Positions 1 through 5,409 of a stretch of 8,338 nucleotides of DNA are shown one piece after another. This stretch comes from Nitrospira sp. (GTDB lineage Bacteria > Nitrospirota > Nitrospiria > Nitrospirales > Nitrospiraceae). Below the pieces are notes generated by a model. It worked only from the letters and a program-made list of their open reading frames with translations. It was not told where the DNA came from and did no database searches. The stretch is from contig JABMDE010000074.1 in NCBI GenBank assembly GCA_015904055.1, positions 47,039 to 55,376 of the forward strand. Reading direction: 5' to 3'. The position numbers and the translations under genes were made by a program. The first letter of the stretch is position 1; every line of letters begins with the position of its first letter.

Positions 1-5
1 TCCGG

Positions 6-92
6 GTTGCGAGCTTTCGGAATGTCTTTTCTGACAACGCGAAACATGAATCCCGAAACTCGCAACTCCATTTCCAGGAGTGACGGAGTTGC
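6..92. repeat. Overlapping inverted repeats upstream of the metallopeptidase gene
   Basis: Two hairpins can form that share one arm. In the first, 6-20 (GTTGCGAGCTTTCGG) pairs with 53-66 (CCGAAACTCGCAAC), 14 pairs with one bulged C and a 32-nt loop. In the second, 62-69 (GCAACTCC) pairs perfectly with 85-92 (GGAGTTGC) across a 15-nt loop. Because 62-66 is used by both, only one can form at a time. No T-tract follows either stem, so this is not a classical terminator. It could be the end of an upstream transcript, a remnant of a repeat, or a leader structure. No function is assigned. Confidence 0.45.
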
Positions 93-139
93 TGTGTAGC
101 AGCACTCATGGGTAGCCTGGGTTAAGAGAGGAAATCGGC

Positions 140-523
140 ATGGCGGCCAAGCGGCGCCGGGATATTTCTCCGGACGCGTTCGCGCAACTCGTGCGGCAGG
201 CCGTTGCCGATTTGCCGCCCGTGTACGCGAAGCTGATGGAGTCTATTGCCGTCGTCGTGGAAGAAGAGCCCTCGCGCGACGTCCTTGAGGATCTCGAACT
301 CGATCATGAGGATGATTTGCTGGGGCTCTATCAGGGCCAGTCGTTACTGGAGGATTCATTCTTCGCAGCGGGCGGGGCCGAGCCGGCAAAAATTTCCATT
401 TACCGCGGGCCGATCCTGCGCCAATGTGAAAGTCCTGAAGAAGTGGTGCAGGAGGTCTACGACACGGTCGTGCATGAATTGGGGCACCATGTCGGATTGG
501 ATGATGATGAGATGCCGTATTAA
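140..523 (+). CDS. Small zincin-like metallopeptidase (PF06262-type family)
   Basis: This 127-residue soluble protein has the layout of the short zincin-like metallopeptidase family: an acidic N-terminal helical part, a conserved middle with VVVEEEP (about 38-44) and LLGLYQG (about 60-66), an IYRGPI strand (87-92), and a C-terminal zinc site. The site is HELGHHVGLDD, where H112, E113 and H116 give HExxH and D122 completes HExxHxxGxxD. There is no signal peptide or membrane segment, so it should be cytoplasmic. Family members are about 110-140 residues, so this one is full length. The start is the ATG at 140, preceded by GAGAGGAA six bases upstream. It is convergent with lgt (54 bp between stops) and no strong terminator is seen in the gap. 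The physiological substrate of the family is not established; peptidase activity is inferred from the motif. Confidence 0.88.
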   Translation: MAAKRRRDISPDAFAQLVRQAVADLPPVYAKLMESIAVVVEEEPSRDVLEDLELDHEDDLLGLYQGQSLLEDSFFAAGGAEPAKISIYRGPILRQCESPEEVVQEVYDTVVHELGHHVGLDDDEMPY

Positions 524-577
524 AAACAGTGCTGAGTTCTCAGTTGTGCATGTGTAGTGTACGGAGGTTGGTATCAC

Positions 578-1399
578 TCAAGGCTTCGTTTTGGGCAACG
601 GACCGGATGAAGCTCTGTAGAATCCCCAGGCCAGCATGACGATGCCGATGAGCACCATCGGCATTGAGAGTACTTGTCCCATGGTGATCGGACCGAATAT
701 AAAACCCATCTGCTGATCCGGCTCTCGAAAAAGCTCCACGATCATCCGGCAGATCCCGTAGCCGGTAAGAAAACTCCAGAAGATAGTTCCCGGCGGCGTG
801 GTCCGCCGCCCGATGACCCACAGCACGGTAAAGAGCAGCAGGCCCTCCAGCCCGGCTTCGTAGAGTTGGGATGGATGACGGCATACCGGCCCGCCGGTCG
901 GAAACACCATGCACCAGTCCACATCTGTCGCCCGCCCATAGAGTTCGCCGTTGATAAAGTTTCCCAGCCGGCCGAAGCCGAGTCCGATCGGCGTGACGGA
1001 GGCGGCGAGGTCTGCGATCGTATAGGCGGGAAATCCGCGGCGCCTGCTGAACCAGAGCAGGGCGATGATTGTGCCGAGCAGGCCGCCATGAAACGACATG
1101 CCGCCTTCCCACACGGCGAAGATCTTCAAGGGATTCTGTGAATAGTAGGGGAAATTGTAAAACAGGGTGTAGCCGATCCGTCCGCCCAGAAAGACACCGA
1201 ATGCCGCGAAGACGACCATGTCGTAGATGTGGTCTGAGCTGAGGGGCAGGGCCTTCGCCGCTGCCGTTTTTTTGATGAGCAGGTACGCGGCCGTGAGGCC
1301 GATCAAGTACATTAACCCATACCAACGGAACTGGAGAGGACCGAGTTCTAAAAAGACCGGATTGATATTGGGAAAGGGAATTGCGGCGAATGAGCCCAC
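578..1399 (-). CDS. lgt: Prolipoprotein diacylglyceryl transferase
   Basis: Lgt moves the diacylglyceryl group of phosphatidylglycerol onto the lipobox cysteine of prelipoproteins in the inner membrane, the first step of lipoprotein maturation. With the GTG start at 1399 the protein has 273 residues, normal for the family, and several membrane segments. The signature GRLGNFINGELYG lies at about 143-155. Other conserved parts are RWYGLMY near 25-31, GMSFHGG around His104, HPSQLYE at 175-181 and ELFREPD with an Arg at about 225; these match the His and Arg residues known to matter in the E. coli enzyme. The frame stays open up to an ATG at 1456, but a -35/-10 promoter overlaps that extension and GGAGGA (1403-1408) precedes the GTG with a rather short 3-4 nt spacing, so 1399 is preferred. 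Conserved sequence begins only at IPFPNINP, just after this start. Confidence 0.95.
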   Translation of the reverse strand: MGSFAAIPFPNINPVFLELGPLQFRWYGLMYLIGLTAAYLLIKKTAAAKALPLSSDHIYDMVVFAAFGVFLGGRIGYTLFYNFPYYSQNPLKIFAVWEGGMSFHGGLLGTIIALLWFSRRRGFPAYTIADLAASVTPIGLGFGRLGNFINGELYGRATDVDWCMVFPTGGPVCRHPSQLYEAGLEGLLLFTVLWVIGRRTTPPGTIFWSFLTGYGICRMIVELFREPDQQMGFIFGPITMGQVLSMPMVLIGIVMLAWGFYRASSGPLPKTKP

Positions 1400-1427
1400 T
1401 CGTCCTCCAACGCTCGTAGCTGAAGGG

Positions 1428-1456
1428 ATCATAGGGGAGCAGGCAATGCATTGCAA
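1428..1456 (-). promoter_or_regulatory. Putative sigma-70-type promoter of lgt
   Basis: On the minus strand TTGCAA (1451-1456, 4 of 6 to the -35 consensus) and TATGAT (1428-1433, 5 of 6 to the -10 consensus) are separated by exactly 17 bases. Transcription would start near 1421 and leave a leader of about 22 nt containing the GGAGGA ribosome site before the GTG at 1399. The position overlaps the upstream in-frame ATGs, which argues that those are not used. It is the only good match seen in this gap on this strand; it was read by eye. Confidence 0.5.
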
Positions 1457-1631
1457 GCCAACCGGGTAGGCTCAGCAAAGTGGCTCCAAGCAGCGGTTGG
1501 AGGGGGAGGGCTGTTGGATTTCTGAGACGACTGTGTTGTGACTGTTGGCAAAAGTAGCCCCTTTGTTAACCGGAACTAATCGTTGGAGGCCTAGTCCACG
1601 TATTTAGGATAAATCCGCGTCGGTTATGGGC

Positions 1632-1647
1632 TGGCACGATTACTGCT
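1632..1647 (+). promoter_or_regulatory. Putative sigma-54 (-24/-12) promoter upstream of ytxH-like gene
   Basis: TGGCACGATTACTGCT matches the sigma-54 consensus TGGCACG-N4-TTGCW with one mismatch (C for the first T of TTGC). The invariant GG (1633-1634) and GC (1645-1646) have the correct spacing. Transcription would begin near 1658, about 70 nt before the ATG at 1728. Sigma-54 promoters need an enhancer-binding activator; no clear palindromic activator site was identified in 1480-1630. The rest of the 1457-1727 gap holds no gene that I can support. Confidence 0.45.
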
Positions 1648-1727
1648 GAGAGAAGATCTATTCAGAAGAGAGACTGCCCAGAGGCCTCTTCACCATGATG
1701 TATTACATTACCCGTAGGAGGTTCACT

Positions 1728-1982
1728 ATGTCGGAACAAGGAAAGCAAGTGGCAAAGGTGGCCGGTGGAGCGATTCTTGGCGCGGGGCTCGGACTGTTGT
1801 TCGCCCCGAAGACCGGTGCACAAACCCGCCGTGATCTCAGCCGGTATGCCAAAAAGGCGCAAGTCCAAGCGCTTCGCTTGGGGCGCTCGGTGCAGTCGGG
1901 TGTCAAAGAAGTCGTACATGCCCGCAACAATGGGGCGAAGAGCTGCGAAGAGCCGTCGGTCCTCAGTGCGGCGCTGAACTGA
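1728..1982 (+). CDS. YtxH domain-containing small membrane protein
   Basis: An 84-residue protein of the YtxH/gas-vesicle-related stress family. Residues 10-26 form one glycine-rich hydrophobic helix (VAGGAILGAGLGLLFAP) followed by the family's typical APKTGAQTRRDL stretch and a basic, probably helical tail. Family members are thought to be membrane-anchored envelope or stress proteins; the molecular role is not known. The open frame runs up to an ATG at 1695, but the ATG at 1728 has a near-perfect TAGGAGG (1715-1721) six bases upstream and directly begins the conserved region, so the short form is preferred. The tail after residue 65 (CEEPSVLSAALN) is not conserved as far as I can tell. The gene stands alone, with a sigma-54-like site upstream and a hairpin 20 bp after the stop. 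This suggests monocistronic, activator-dependent expression, which is an inference. Confidence 0.85.
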   Translation: MSEQGKQVAKVAGGAILGAGLGLLFAPKTGAQTRRDLSRYAKKAQVQALRLGRSVQSGVKEVVHARNNGAKSCEEPSVLSAALN

Positions 1983-2001
1983 GCCCCGCATGATGCCATA
2001 A

Positions 2002-2038
2002 CCGGCCTGTTTCCCCGATTGTTCGTGGAACAGGCCGG
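2002..2038 (+). terminator. Hairpin after the ytxH-like gene, possible terminator
   Basis: Arms 2002-2014 and 2027-2038 pair over 12 bp (CCGGCCTGTT/AACAGGCCGG plus CC/GG, one bulged T) around a 12-nt loop. It begins 20 bp after the stop codon of the YtxH gene. There is no T-tract after the stem, so it is either a Rho-assisted or non-canonical terminator, or a transcript-end protecting structure. The following stretch to 2221 contains no gene that I can support. Confidence 0.5.
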
Positions 2039-2222
2039 CCGCTGAGTTGCCTGCTTGAATCGCTCCTGCCCCGATGCTACAGTTTCGCCGCTTTTGTTTC
2101 CCCCACAGTAACAACTTGCCCGCTGGTCGTGTGATGACCGGTCATGGTGATGGTACGGAGTGTCATTGTCATCGTGATGCCGGTTGGCGATCGGTGTATG
2201 AGGTGACTGTTCGGGGACAGTT

Positions 2223-2263
2223 GCCGGAGTGGCGGAATTGGTAGACGCAAGGGACTTAAAATC
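2223..2263 (+). pseudogene. 5' fragment of tRNA-Leu(UAA), left attachment-site copy
   Basis: These 41 nt are identical to the acceptor 5' strand, D-arm and anticodon arm up to the second base of the 3' anticodon stem of the intact tRNA at 5410. Identity stops at 2263, and neither the variable arm, T-arm nor a CTCCGGC acceptor 3' strand follows, so no tRNA can form. No convincing -10 box lies upstream; ACTGT/ACAGT (2206-2221) makes a small hairpin directly before it. A weak GAATC/GATTC hairpin with TTTTT (2324-2349) follows. Confidence 0.85.
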
Positions 2264-3036
2264 AGAACGAAGGGGATTGACCAAGTCGTTGATGGCAGGG
2301 TTAATACCTACTCCACTCAAGCGGAATCTGCCGTTTCTCGATTCTTTTTAAGAGTGCTGTTTCCCTCCAATTTCTCTGATTTTCTCTCTTTGCCTAACAC
2401 CTGAATCGCACCCTCTACCACCCCAAGAAAATCAGTCTATCGTAGGTTGGGAGTTAACTCTGGTACGGGAGAACTTTTCGGGAAGTTTTTGACGGGTGTA
2501 TTCCGTACAAGTTCAAGGCTGGCAGGCACAAGCAGGGGTACTCGCTTTTTATGACGGGTATCCCGTTCCTATATTTCCGGAGCCCCCTCTGTTCGCATAG
2601 GACCACGATTTTGATCACAGATGACCCACAGGTAGCACGGAGTGTTGAGGGGGGTGGCGTGGGGTCGGAGCCCATAGTCGGTTTGCCGTACGCGATCACG
2701 ACTTCGACAGATGAGGTGCTACGTCAAATGTCACCAGCAAGTGTCCCAAACTCATTAACACGTTCCGCGCTGCACGAGTCGTGTCGTGAATGTGTGGCGC
2801 ATAGCGTGAAGGAGAAAGTCTGGAATTCACGCCCGATCCTGAGCTTTTCAGGTACATTCCCTCCCAAAGAGGGGTTGTGGGTTTGTGAATACCATGTGAA
2901 CATTCCTCCAGGTGTGAAAAGGTTGGACTCTTCATTGGGTCCTCCTCCTTTTCCCCTCACGGAGGCTTTCCGCAGTCGGTCGAACATGACGAAGCAGGAA
3001 ATCCGCGGATTTCCCGCGAAGGTAGAGATGTCTTTA
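2264..3036. other. Gene-poor left part of the island
   Basis: No protein that I recognise is encoded here on either strand. The plus-strand frame from 2458 to 3039 is free of stops (194 codons; first ATG 2551) and its TAG at 3037-3039 runs into the ribosome site of the next gene, as in an operon. However, the product has no recognisable domain, many Cys, Pro and Ser residues, and no ribosome site before 2551, so I do not call it a gene. Other visible structure is a 10-bp inverted repeat CTGATTTTCT/AGAAAATCAG (2376-2385 and 2426-2435) and the palindrome listed separately. It could hold decayed genes or element ends. Confidence 0.4.
2997..3014. repeat. 18-bp perfect palindrome before the NHL lipoprotein gene
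   Basis: GGAAATCCGCGGATTTCC is a perfect 18-bp palindrome without a loop, ending 23 bp before the AGGAGG of the lipoprotein gene. The uninterrupted dyad suits a dimeric DNA-binding protein (operator) better than an RNA hairpin, but an RNA stem with a CGCG apex is also possible. No regulator is encoded next to it, so the role is open. Confidence 0.45.
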
Positions 3037-3048
3037 TAGGAGGAGAAA

Positions 3049-4221
3049 ATGGCGATAATCTCGACGACAACGCAGACCATACAGATTCACAGAGCAGCCT
3101 GCAGCGCATCGTGGCGGCAGGTCGCTGGCCTGCTGACCATTGCCGCACTGAGCCCTCTAGGCCTCACTGGCTGTGGGCAGAGCAGCGTTGCTCCGCCCAC
3201 GGCCTTGACAGCGAGCTCACCCACCATCAACACGGTGGCAGGCAGGGGCCAGGGTTTCAGTGGGGATGGCGGACCGGCTACCGTCGCACGGCTGCGTGCC
3301 CCTCATGGCGTGGCAATCGACACGGTGGGGAATCTCTGGATTGCGGATACAGGGAACTACCGCATTCGAAAGATTGATGCCGCCGGCGTCATCACTACGG
3401 TGGCAGGCACGGGGGTCCAGGGCTTCAGCGGGGATGGTGGACCGGCCACCGCCGCAGAGCTGAATGACCCTACTGGCGTGGCCGTTGACACGGTGGGGAA
3501 TCTCTGGATTGCGGATTCATTGAACCACCGCATTCGAAAGGTTGATGCTGCCGGCGTTATCACCACGGTGGCAGGTACGGGGGGTGCGGGCTTCAGCGGG
3601 GATGGTGGACCGGCCACTGCCGCAGAGCTGAATGACCCTCATGGCGTGGCCGTGGATACGGCGGGGAATCTCTGGATTACGGATTTAAAGAACCACCGTA
3701 TTCGAAAGGTTGATGCCGCCGGCGTCATCACCACGGTAGCAGGTACGGGGGTCGCGGGCTTCAGCGGGGATGGCGGACCGGCCACTGCCGCACAGCTGCA
3801 TGCCCCTCATGGCGTGGCCGTGGATACGGCGGGGAATCTCTGGATTGCAGAACGAGACAACTACCGCATTCGAAAGGTTGATGCCGCCGGCGTCATCACC
3901 ACGGTGGCAGGCACGGGGGTCCAGGGCTTCAGCGGGGATGGCGGACCTGCCACCGCCGCACAGTTGGTTTCCCCTAATGGCGTGGCCGTGGATACGGCGG
4001 GGAATCTCTGGATTGCAGATTATGACAGCCACCGCATTCGAAAGGTTGATGCTGCCGGCGTCATCACCACGGTGGCAGGCACGGGGGTCCTGGGCTTCAG
4101 CGGGGATGGTGGACCGGCCACCGCCGCATGGCTGCTTGCCCCTGCCAGCGTGGCCGTGGATACGGCGGGGACTTTCTGGTTTGCGGATCTAGGCAACCAC
4201 CGCATTCGAAAGGTTGAATAA
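3049..4221 (+). CDS. NHL-repeat lipoprotein, six-bladed beta-propeller
   Basis: A 390-residue protein with a lipoprotein signal peptide: basic N-region, hydrophobic stretch about 25-40, and the lipobox LTGC with Cys42. Gly follows the Cys, so no Asp retention signal is present, and an outer-membrane location is plausible in a diderm. After a Ser/Thr/Ala-rich linker (43-60) come six NHL-type units starting at residues 62, 117, 173, 229, 285 and 341. Each has TVAGTG, GFSGDGGPAT, GVAVDTAGNLWIAD and NHRIRKVDAAG motifs; the spacing is 56 residues (55 for the first). Six units are what a closed NHL propeller needs. Such propellers usually bind proteins or ligands, and some are linked to enzymatic domains, but none is present here. 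The start is supported by AGGAGG (3038-3043) five bases upstream. It is the only intact gene in the island. The ligand is unknown; a phage-receptor, adhesin or scaffold role would be speculation. Confidence 0.85.
   Translation: MAIISTTTQTIQIHRAACSASWRQVAGLLTIAALSPLGLTGCGQSSVAPPTALTASSPTINTVAGRGQGFSGDGGPATVARLRAPHGVAIDTVGNLWIADTGNYRIRKIDAAGVITTVAGTGVQGFSGDGGPATAAELNDPTGVAVDTVGNLWIADSLNHRIRKVDAAGVITTVAGTGGAGFSGDGGPATAAELNDPHGVAVDTAGNLWITDLKNHRIRKVDAAGVITTVAGTGVAGFSGDGGPATAAQLHAPHGVAVDTAGNLWIAERDNYRIRKVDAAGVITTVAGTGVQGFSGDGGPATAAQLVSPNGVAVDTAGNLWIADYDSHRIRKVDAAGVITTVAGTGVLGFSGDGGPATAAWLLAPASVAVDTAGTFWFADLGNHRIRKVE
3232..4218 (+). repeat. Six tandem 168-bp repeats inside the NHL gene
   Basis: Units begin at 3232, 3397, 3565, 3733, 3901 and 4069. 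All are 168 bp except the first (165 bp); the last is cut at the stop codon. Blocks such as GGCTTCAGCGGGGATGG and CGCATTCGAAAGGTTGATG recur nearly base for base, including synonymous positions. Variation is concentrated in two short windows per unit: the 3-4 residues after PATAA and those after WIAD. Near-identity at silent sites points to recent duplication or gene conversion, so the repeat number could vary between strains. Confidence 0.9.
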
Positions 4222-4383
4222 TAAGGCAGATGGGAGCATGGAATCGCGCAGCGGTTGCCTCGTTGGGCTTCACGGCCACGACGGAAGGATTCAGTGCGCG
4301 ATCATCCCGCAGCGCGAATGGTGGATAGTTCACGAAGGAAGGGGATTGTTGCGGTGCATTTGCGTCTTCACCAACCTGTAGGT

Positions 4384-4421
4384 CCGTGTCCCCTCCTCAG
4401 CATCACGAGGAGGGGACACGG
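4384..4421. terminator. Strong 15-bp hairpin after the NHL gene
   Basis: CCGTGTCCCCTCCTC (4384-4398) and GAGGAGGGGACACGG (4407-4421) pair perfectly around an 8-nt loop, 163 bp after the NHL stop codon. There is no T-tract on either side, so it is not a typical intrinsic terminator. A GTGTCCCC/GGGGACAC hairpin also resembles REP-type palindromes mobilised by Y1 (REP-associated) transposases; this is a resemblance only. The stretch 4222-4383 before it shows no gene. Confidence 0.5.
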
Positions 4422-4441
4422 GGGCTCGACACCAAAAATCG

Positions 4442-4874
4442 TCACGACAGACACATCGTCACGACAACCAATTGGGGGCTGCTTCCTCTTCTGCAGCGAC
4501 CTCTCACGGTGTAGCGAAGTGGAGAAGGGGTTGGAATCTTTTCCCGGTATTCAGCTTTGAATCCAATCTGTCTAGATTTGGAAAATGGCGGTTCCATGAG
4601 TTGGCGGGTGGCATCGAAGAGCGACCGAATCCGTTCGTCATGCCCACCCACTGTTCGCTCCAGTTGCTTCAATTTATCCGCCAGGCCGTAGAGCCGGCAG
4701 CAAACGCCCACAACGTCACGAAGACTCTCGTAATCGCGATATTCACCTGAATCGCCTGCTTACTGCGTAGCCCGCTGGAGAGCATGGCAATCCCTTGCCC
4801 TGTAAAGACCTTTGGTAATTTCCTCGTCCCGCTCCATTTGATGTTTCAATATTGATTTTCAAGTCATTGAACTC
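4442..4874 (-). pseudogene. ORF6N-domain protein remnant, at least two frameshifts
   Basis: Three consecutive minus-strand pieces in different frames read as one protein of the phage-associated ORF6N family. The first begins at 4874 with EFNDLKINIETS. The second, in another frame, reads RKLPKVFTGQGIAMLSSGLR and then SKQAIQVNIAITRVFV (the VFT starts at 4809). It stops at a TGA at 4669-4671. The third frame resumes with LADKLKQLERTVGG (from about 4684) and continues HDERIRSLFDATRQLMEPP and QIGFKAEY. Family members carry the same order: a TEQGIAMLSSVL motif, a coiled segment, a FDAIRQLM-like block and IGF near the C-terminus. The N-terminal DNA-contacting part (RGxKVMLD...LAELYGV) is absent, replaced at about 4875 by an unrelated sequence. 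Full-length relatives are encoded by prophages and mobile islands; this copy cannot make an intact product. Confidence 0.72.
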
Positions 4875-4875
4875 A

Positions 4876-4960
4876 GTACAGCCGTATCAAACTCACCACG
4901 ATGGGCCTTGATAAATGTATACTTCGCTCGGACTTGCTGTACTTGGAGTCGCGTGCACAT
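4876..4960 (-). mobile_element. Possible IS3-family transposase (OrfB) N-terminal fragment
   Basis: The minus-strand frame opening at an ATG (4960) reads MCTRLQVQQVRAKYTF then IKAHRGEFDTAVL before leaving homology near 4876. The KYxFIxAHRxEF pattern resembles the start of IS3-family OrfB transposases, where it normally continues into CRVLxVSRSGYYAW. Here that continuation is missing and the ORF6N remnant follows directly. If correct, an IS3 insertion followed by deletion removed the N-terminus of the ORF6N gene. The match is short (about 20 residues), so this is tentative. Confidence 0.35.
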
Positions 4961-5009
4961 AGGGCCTCCCCAGGTTCGAACGGTCACCCCAAAGGTGTCC
5001 GTGAAATCC

Positions 5010-5317
5010 CGGGAAGCCCAGTTCAAAGAGATTCATAAGGTGCGGGCAATACATGAGCCGCATGTCTTTTTGCATGGAGGTTGCCAGATTCTCTCAATCA
5101 AGGTGGTCTTGAAAGCAGCCTGCAAAGGGGCGCGTATCGCAAATTTCCGTTTTCACGATTTCCGGCACACGGCGATCACTAACATGCGTCAGGCCGGTAT
5201 TGATATGCAGACAATCATGCAGGTCAGCGCTCAATGACGATGGTCTGCTTCACCCGCTGCAACAGCTTTCGTGAGGACGACCTCAGGGCGGCAGCTGAAA
5301 ACCCAGCATTTACCTAA
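5010..5317 (+). pseudogene. Tyrosine recombinase (phage-type integrase) C-terminal remnant
   Basis: The frame reads FKEIHKVRAIHEPHVFLHGG, then AACKGARIANFRFHDFRHT and AGIDMQTIMQVSAQ, stopping at TGA 5235-5237. This is the catalytic-domain end of a lambda-type integrase: the HxxRH box is intact (HDFRH, Arg codon 5163-5165). After a one-base shift the frame from 5234 continues MTMVCFTRCNSFREDDLRAAA and ends at TAA 5315-5317, which is the expected tail. In that tail the usual GH of box II reads AQ and the catalytic RY reads RC (TGC 5258-5260, one transition from TAC). The N-terminal two thirds are missing. The protein cannot be active. It lies 91 bp before the right tRNA copy, the position expected for an element's integrase. 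Confidence 0.82.
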
Positions 5318-5390
5318 CACTGGCCCATGCGAAGGTGGCAGAACGGGTGAGAGGTGGTGAGAGAAAAATAGCTGCAAGTGCTTGATCCTA

Positions 5391-5399
5391 TGCTAGAAT
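5391..5399 (+). promoter_or_regulatory. Extended -10 promoter of tRNA-Leu
   Basis: TGCTAGAAT fits the extended -10 pattern TGnTAnAAT, with the hexamer TAGAAT ending 10 bases before the first nucleotide of the tRNA. No good -35 hexamer lies 16-18 bp upstream, which the TG extension can compensate for. The box lies inside the proposed island, upstream of the right repeat copy, whereas no similar box precedes the left copy. Confidence 0.55.
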
Positions 5400-5409
5400 C
5401 CGCTCCCAT

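Noticed and set aside
540..1478. 312-codon minus-strand frame overlapping lgt
   Set aside because: It is a shadow in another frame: Arg/His/Pro-rich product without a recognisable domain, while the lgt frame carries all family motifs.
1703..2320. 205-codon minus-strand frame opposite the YtxH gene
   Set aside because: It crosses the strong hairpin and the tRNA fragment and has a low-complexity product without domains; the plus strand has a proper ribosome site and a known family.
2223..2350. Group I intron interrupting tRNA-Leu(UAA), as known in cyanobacteria
   Set aside because: The 3' exon sequence (CCTCGGGC...) appears only with the second, complete copy 3.2 kb away, the break is beyond the usual anticodon insertion point, and the full 5' half is repeated there. 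A duplication explains this; an intron does not.
2376..2435. 10-bp inverted repeat CTGATTTTCT/AGAAAATCAG as a recombinase arm site
   Set aside because: The match is exact, but it is AT-rich, has a 40-nt loop, and no counterpart is seen near the right end of the element.
2724..3080. 118-codon minus-strand frame in the left part of the island
   Set aside because: It overlaps the ribosome site and start of the lipoprotein gene, spans the palindrome and shows no domain.
3685..4205. Long frames on both strands inside the NHL repeats
   Set aside because: They are periodic shadows created by the 168-bp repeat, which is a multiple of three, so a stop-free unit gives stop-free arrays in other frames.
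3232..4218. CRISPR-like array
   Set aside because: Repeats are 168 bp, in frame, contiguous and encode NHL blades; there are no unique spacers.
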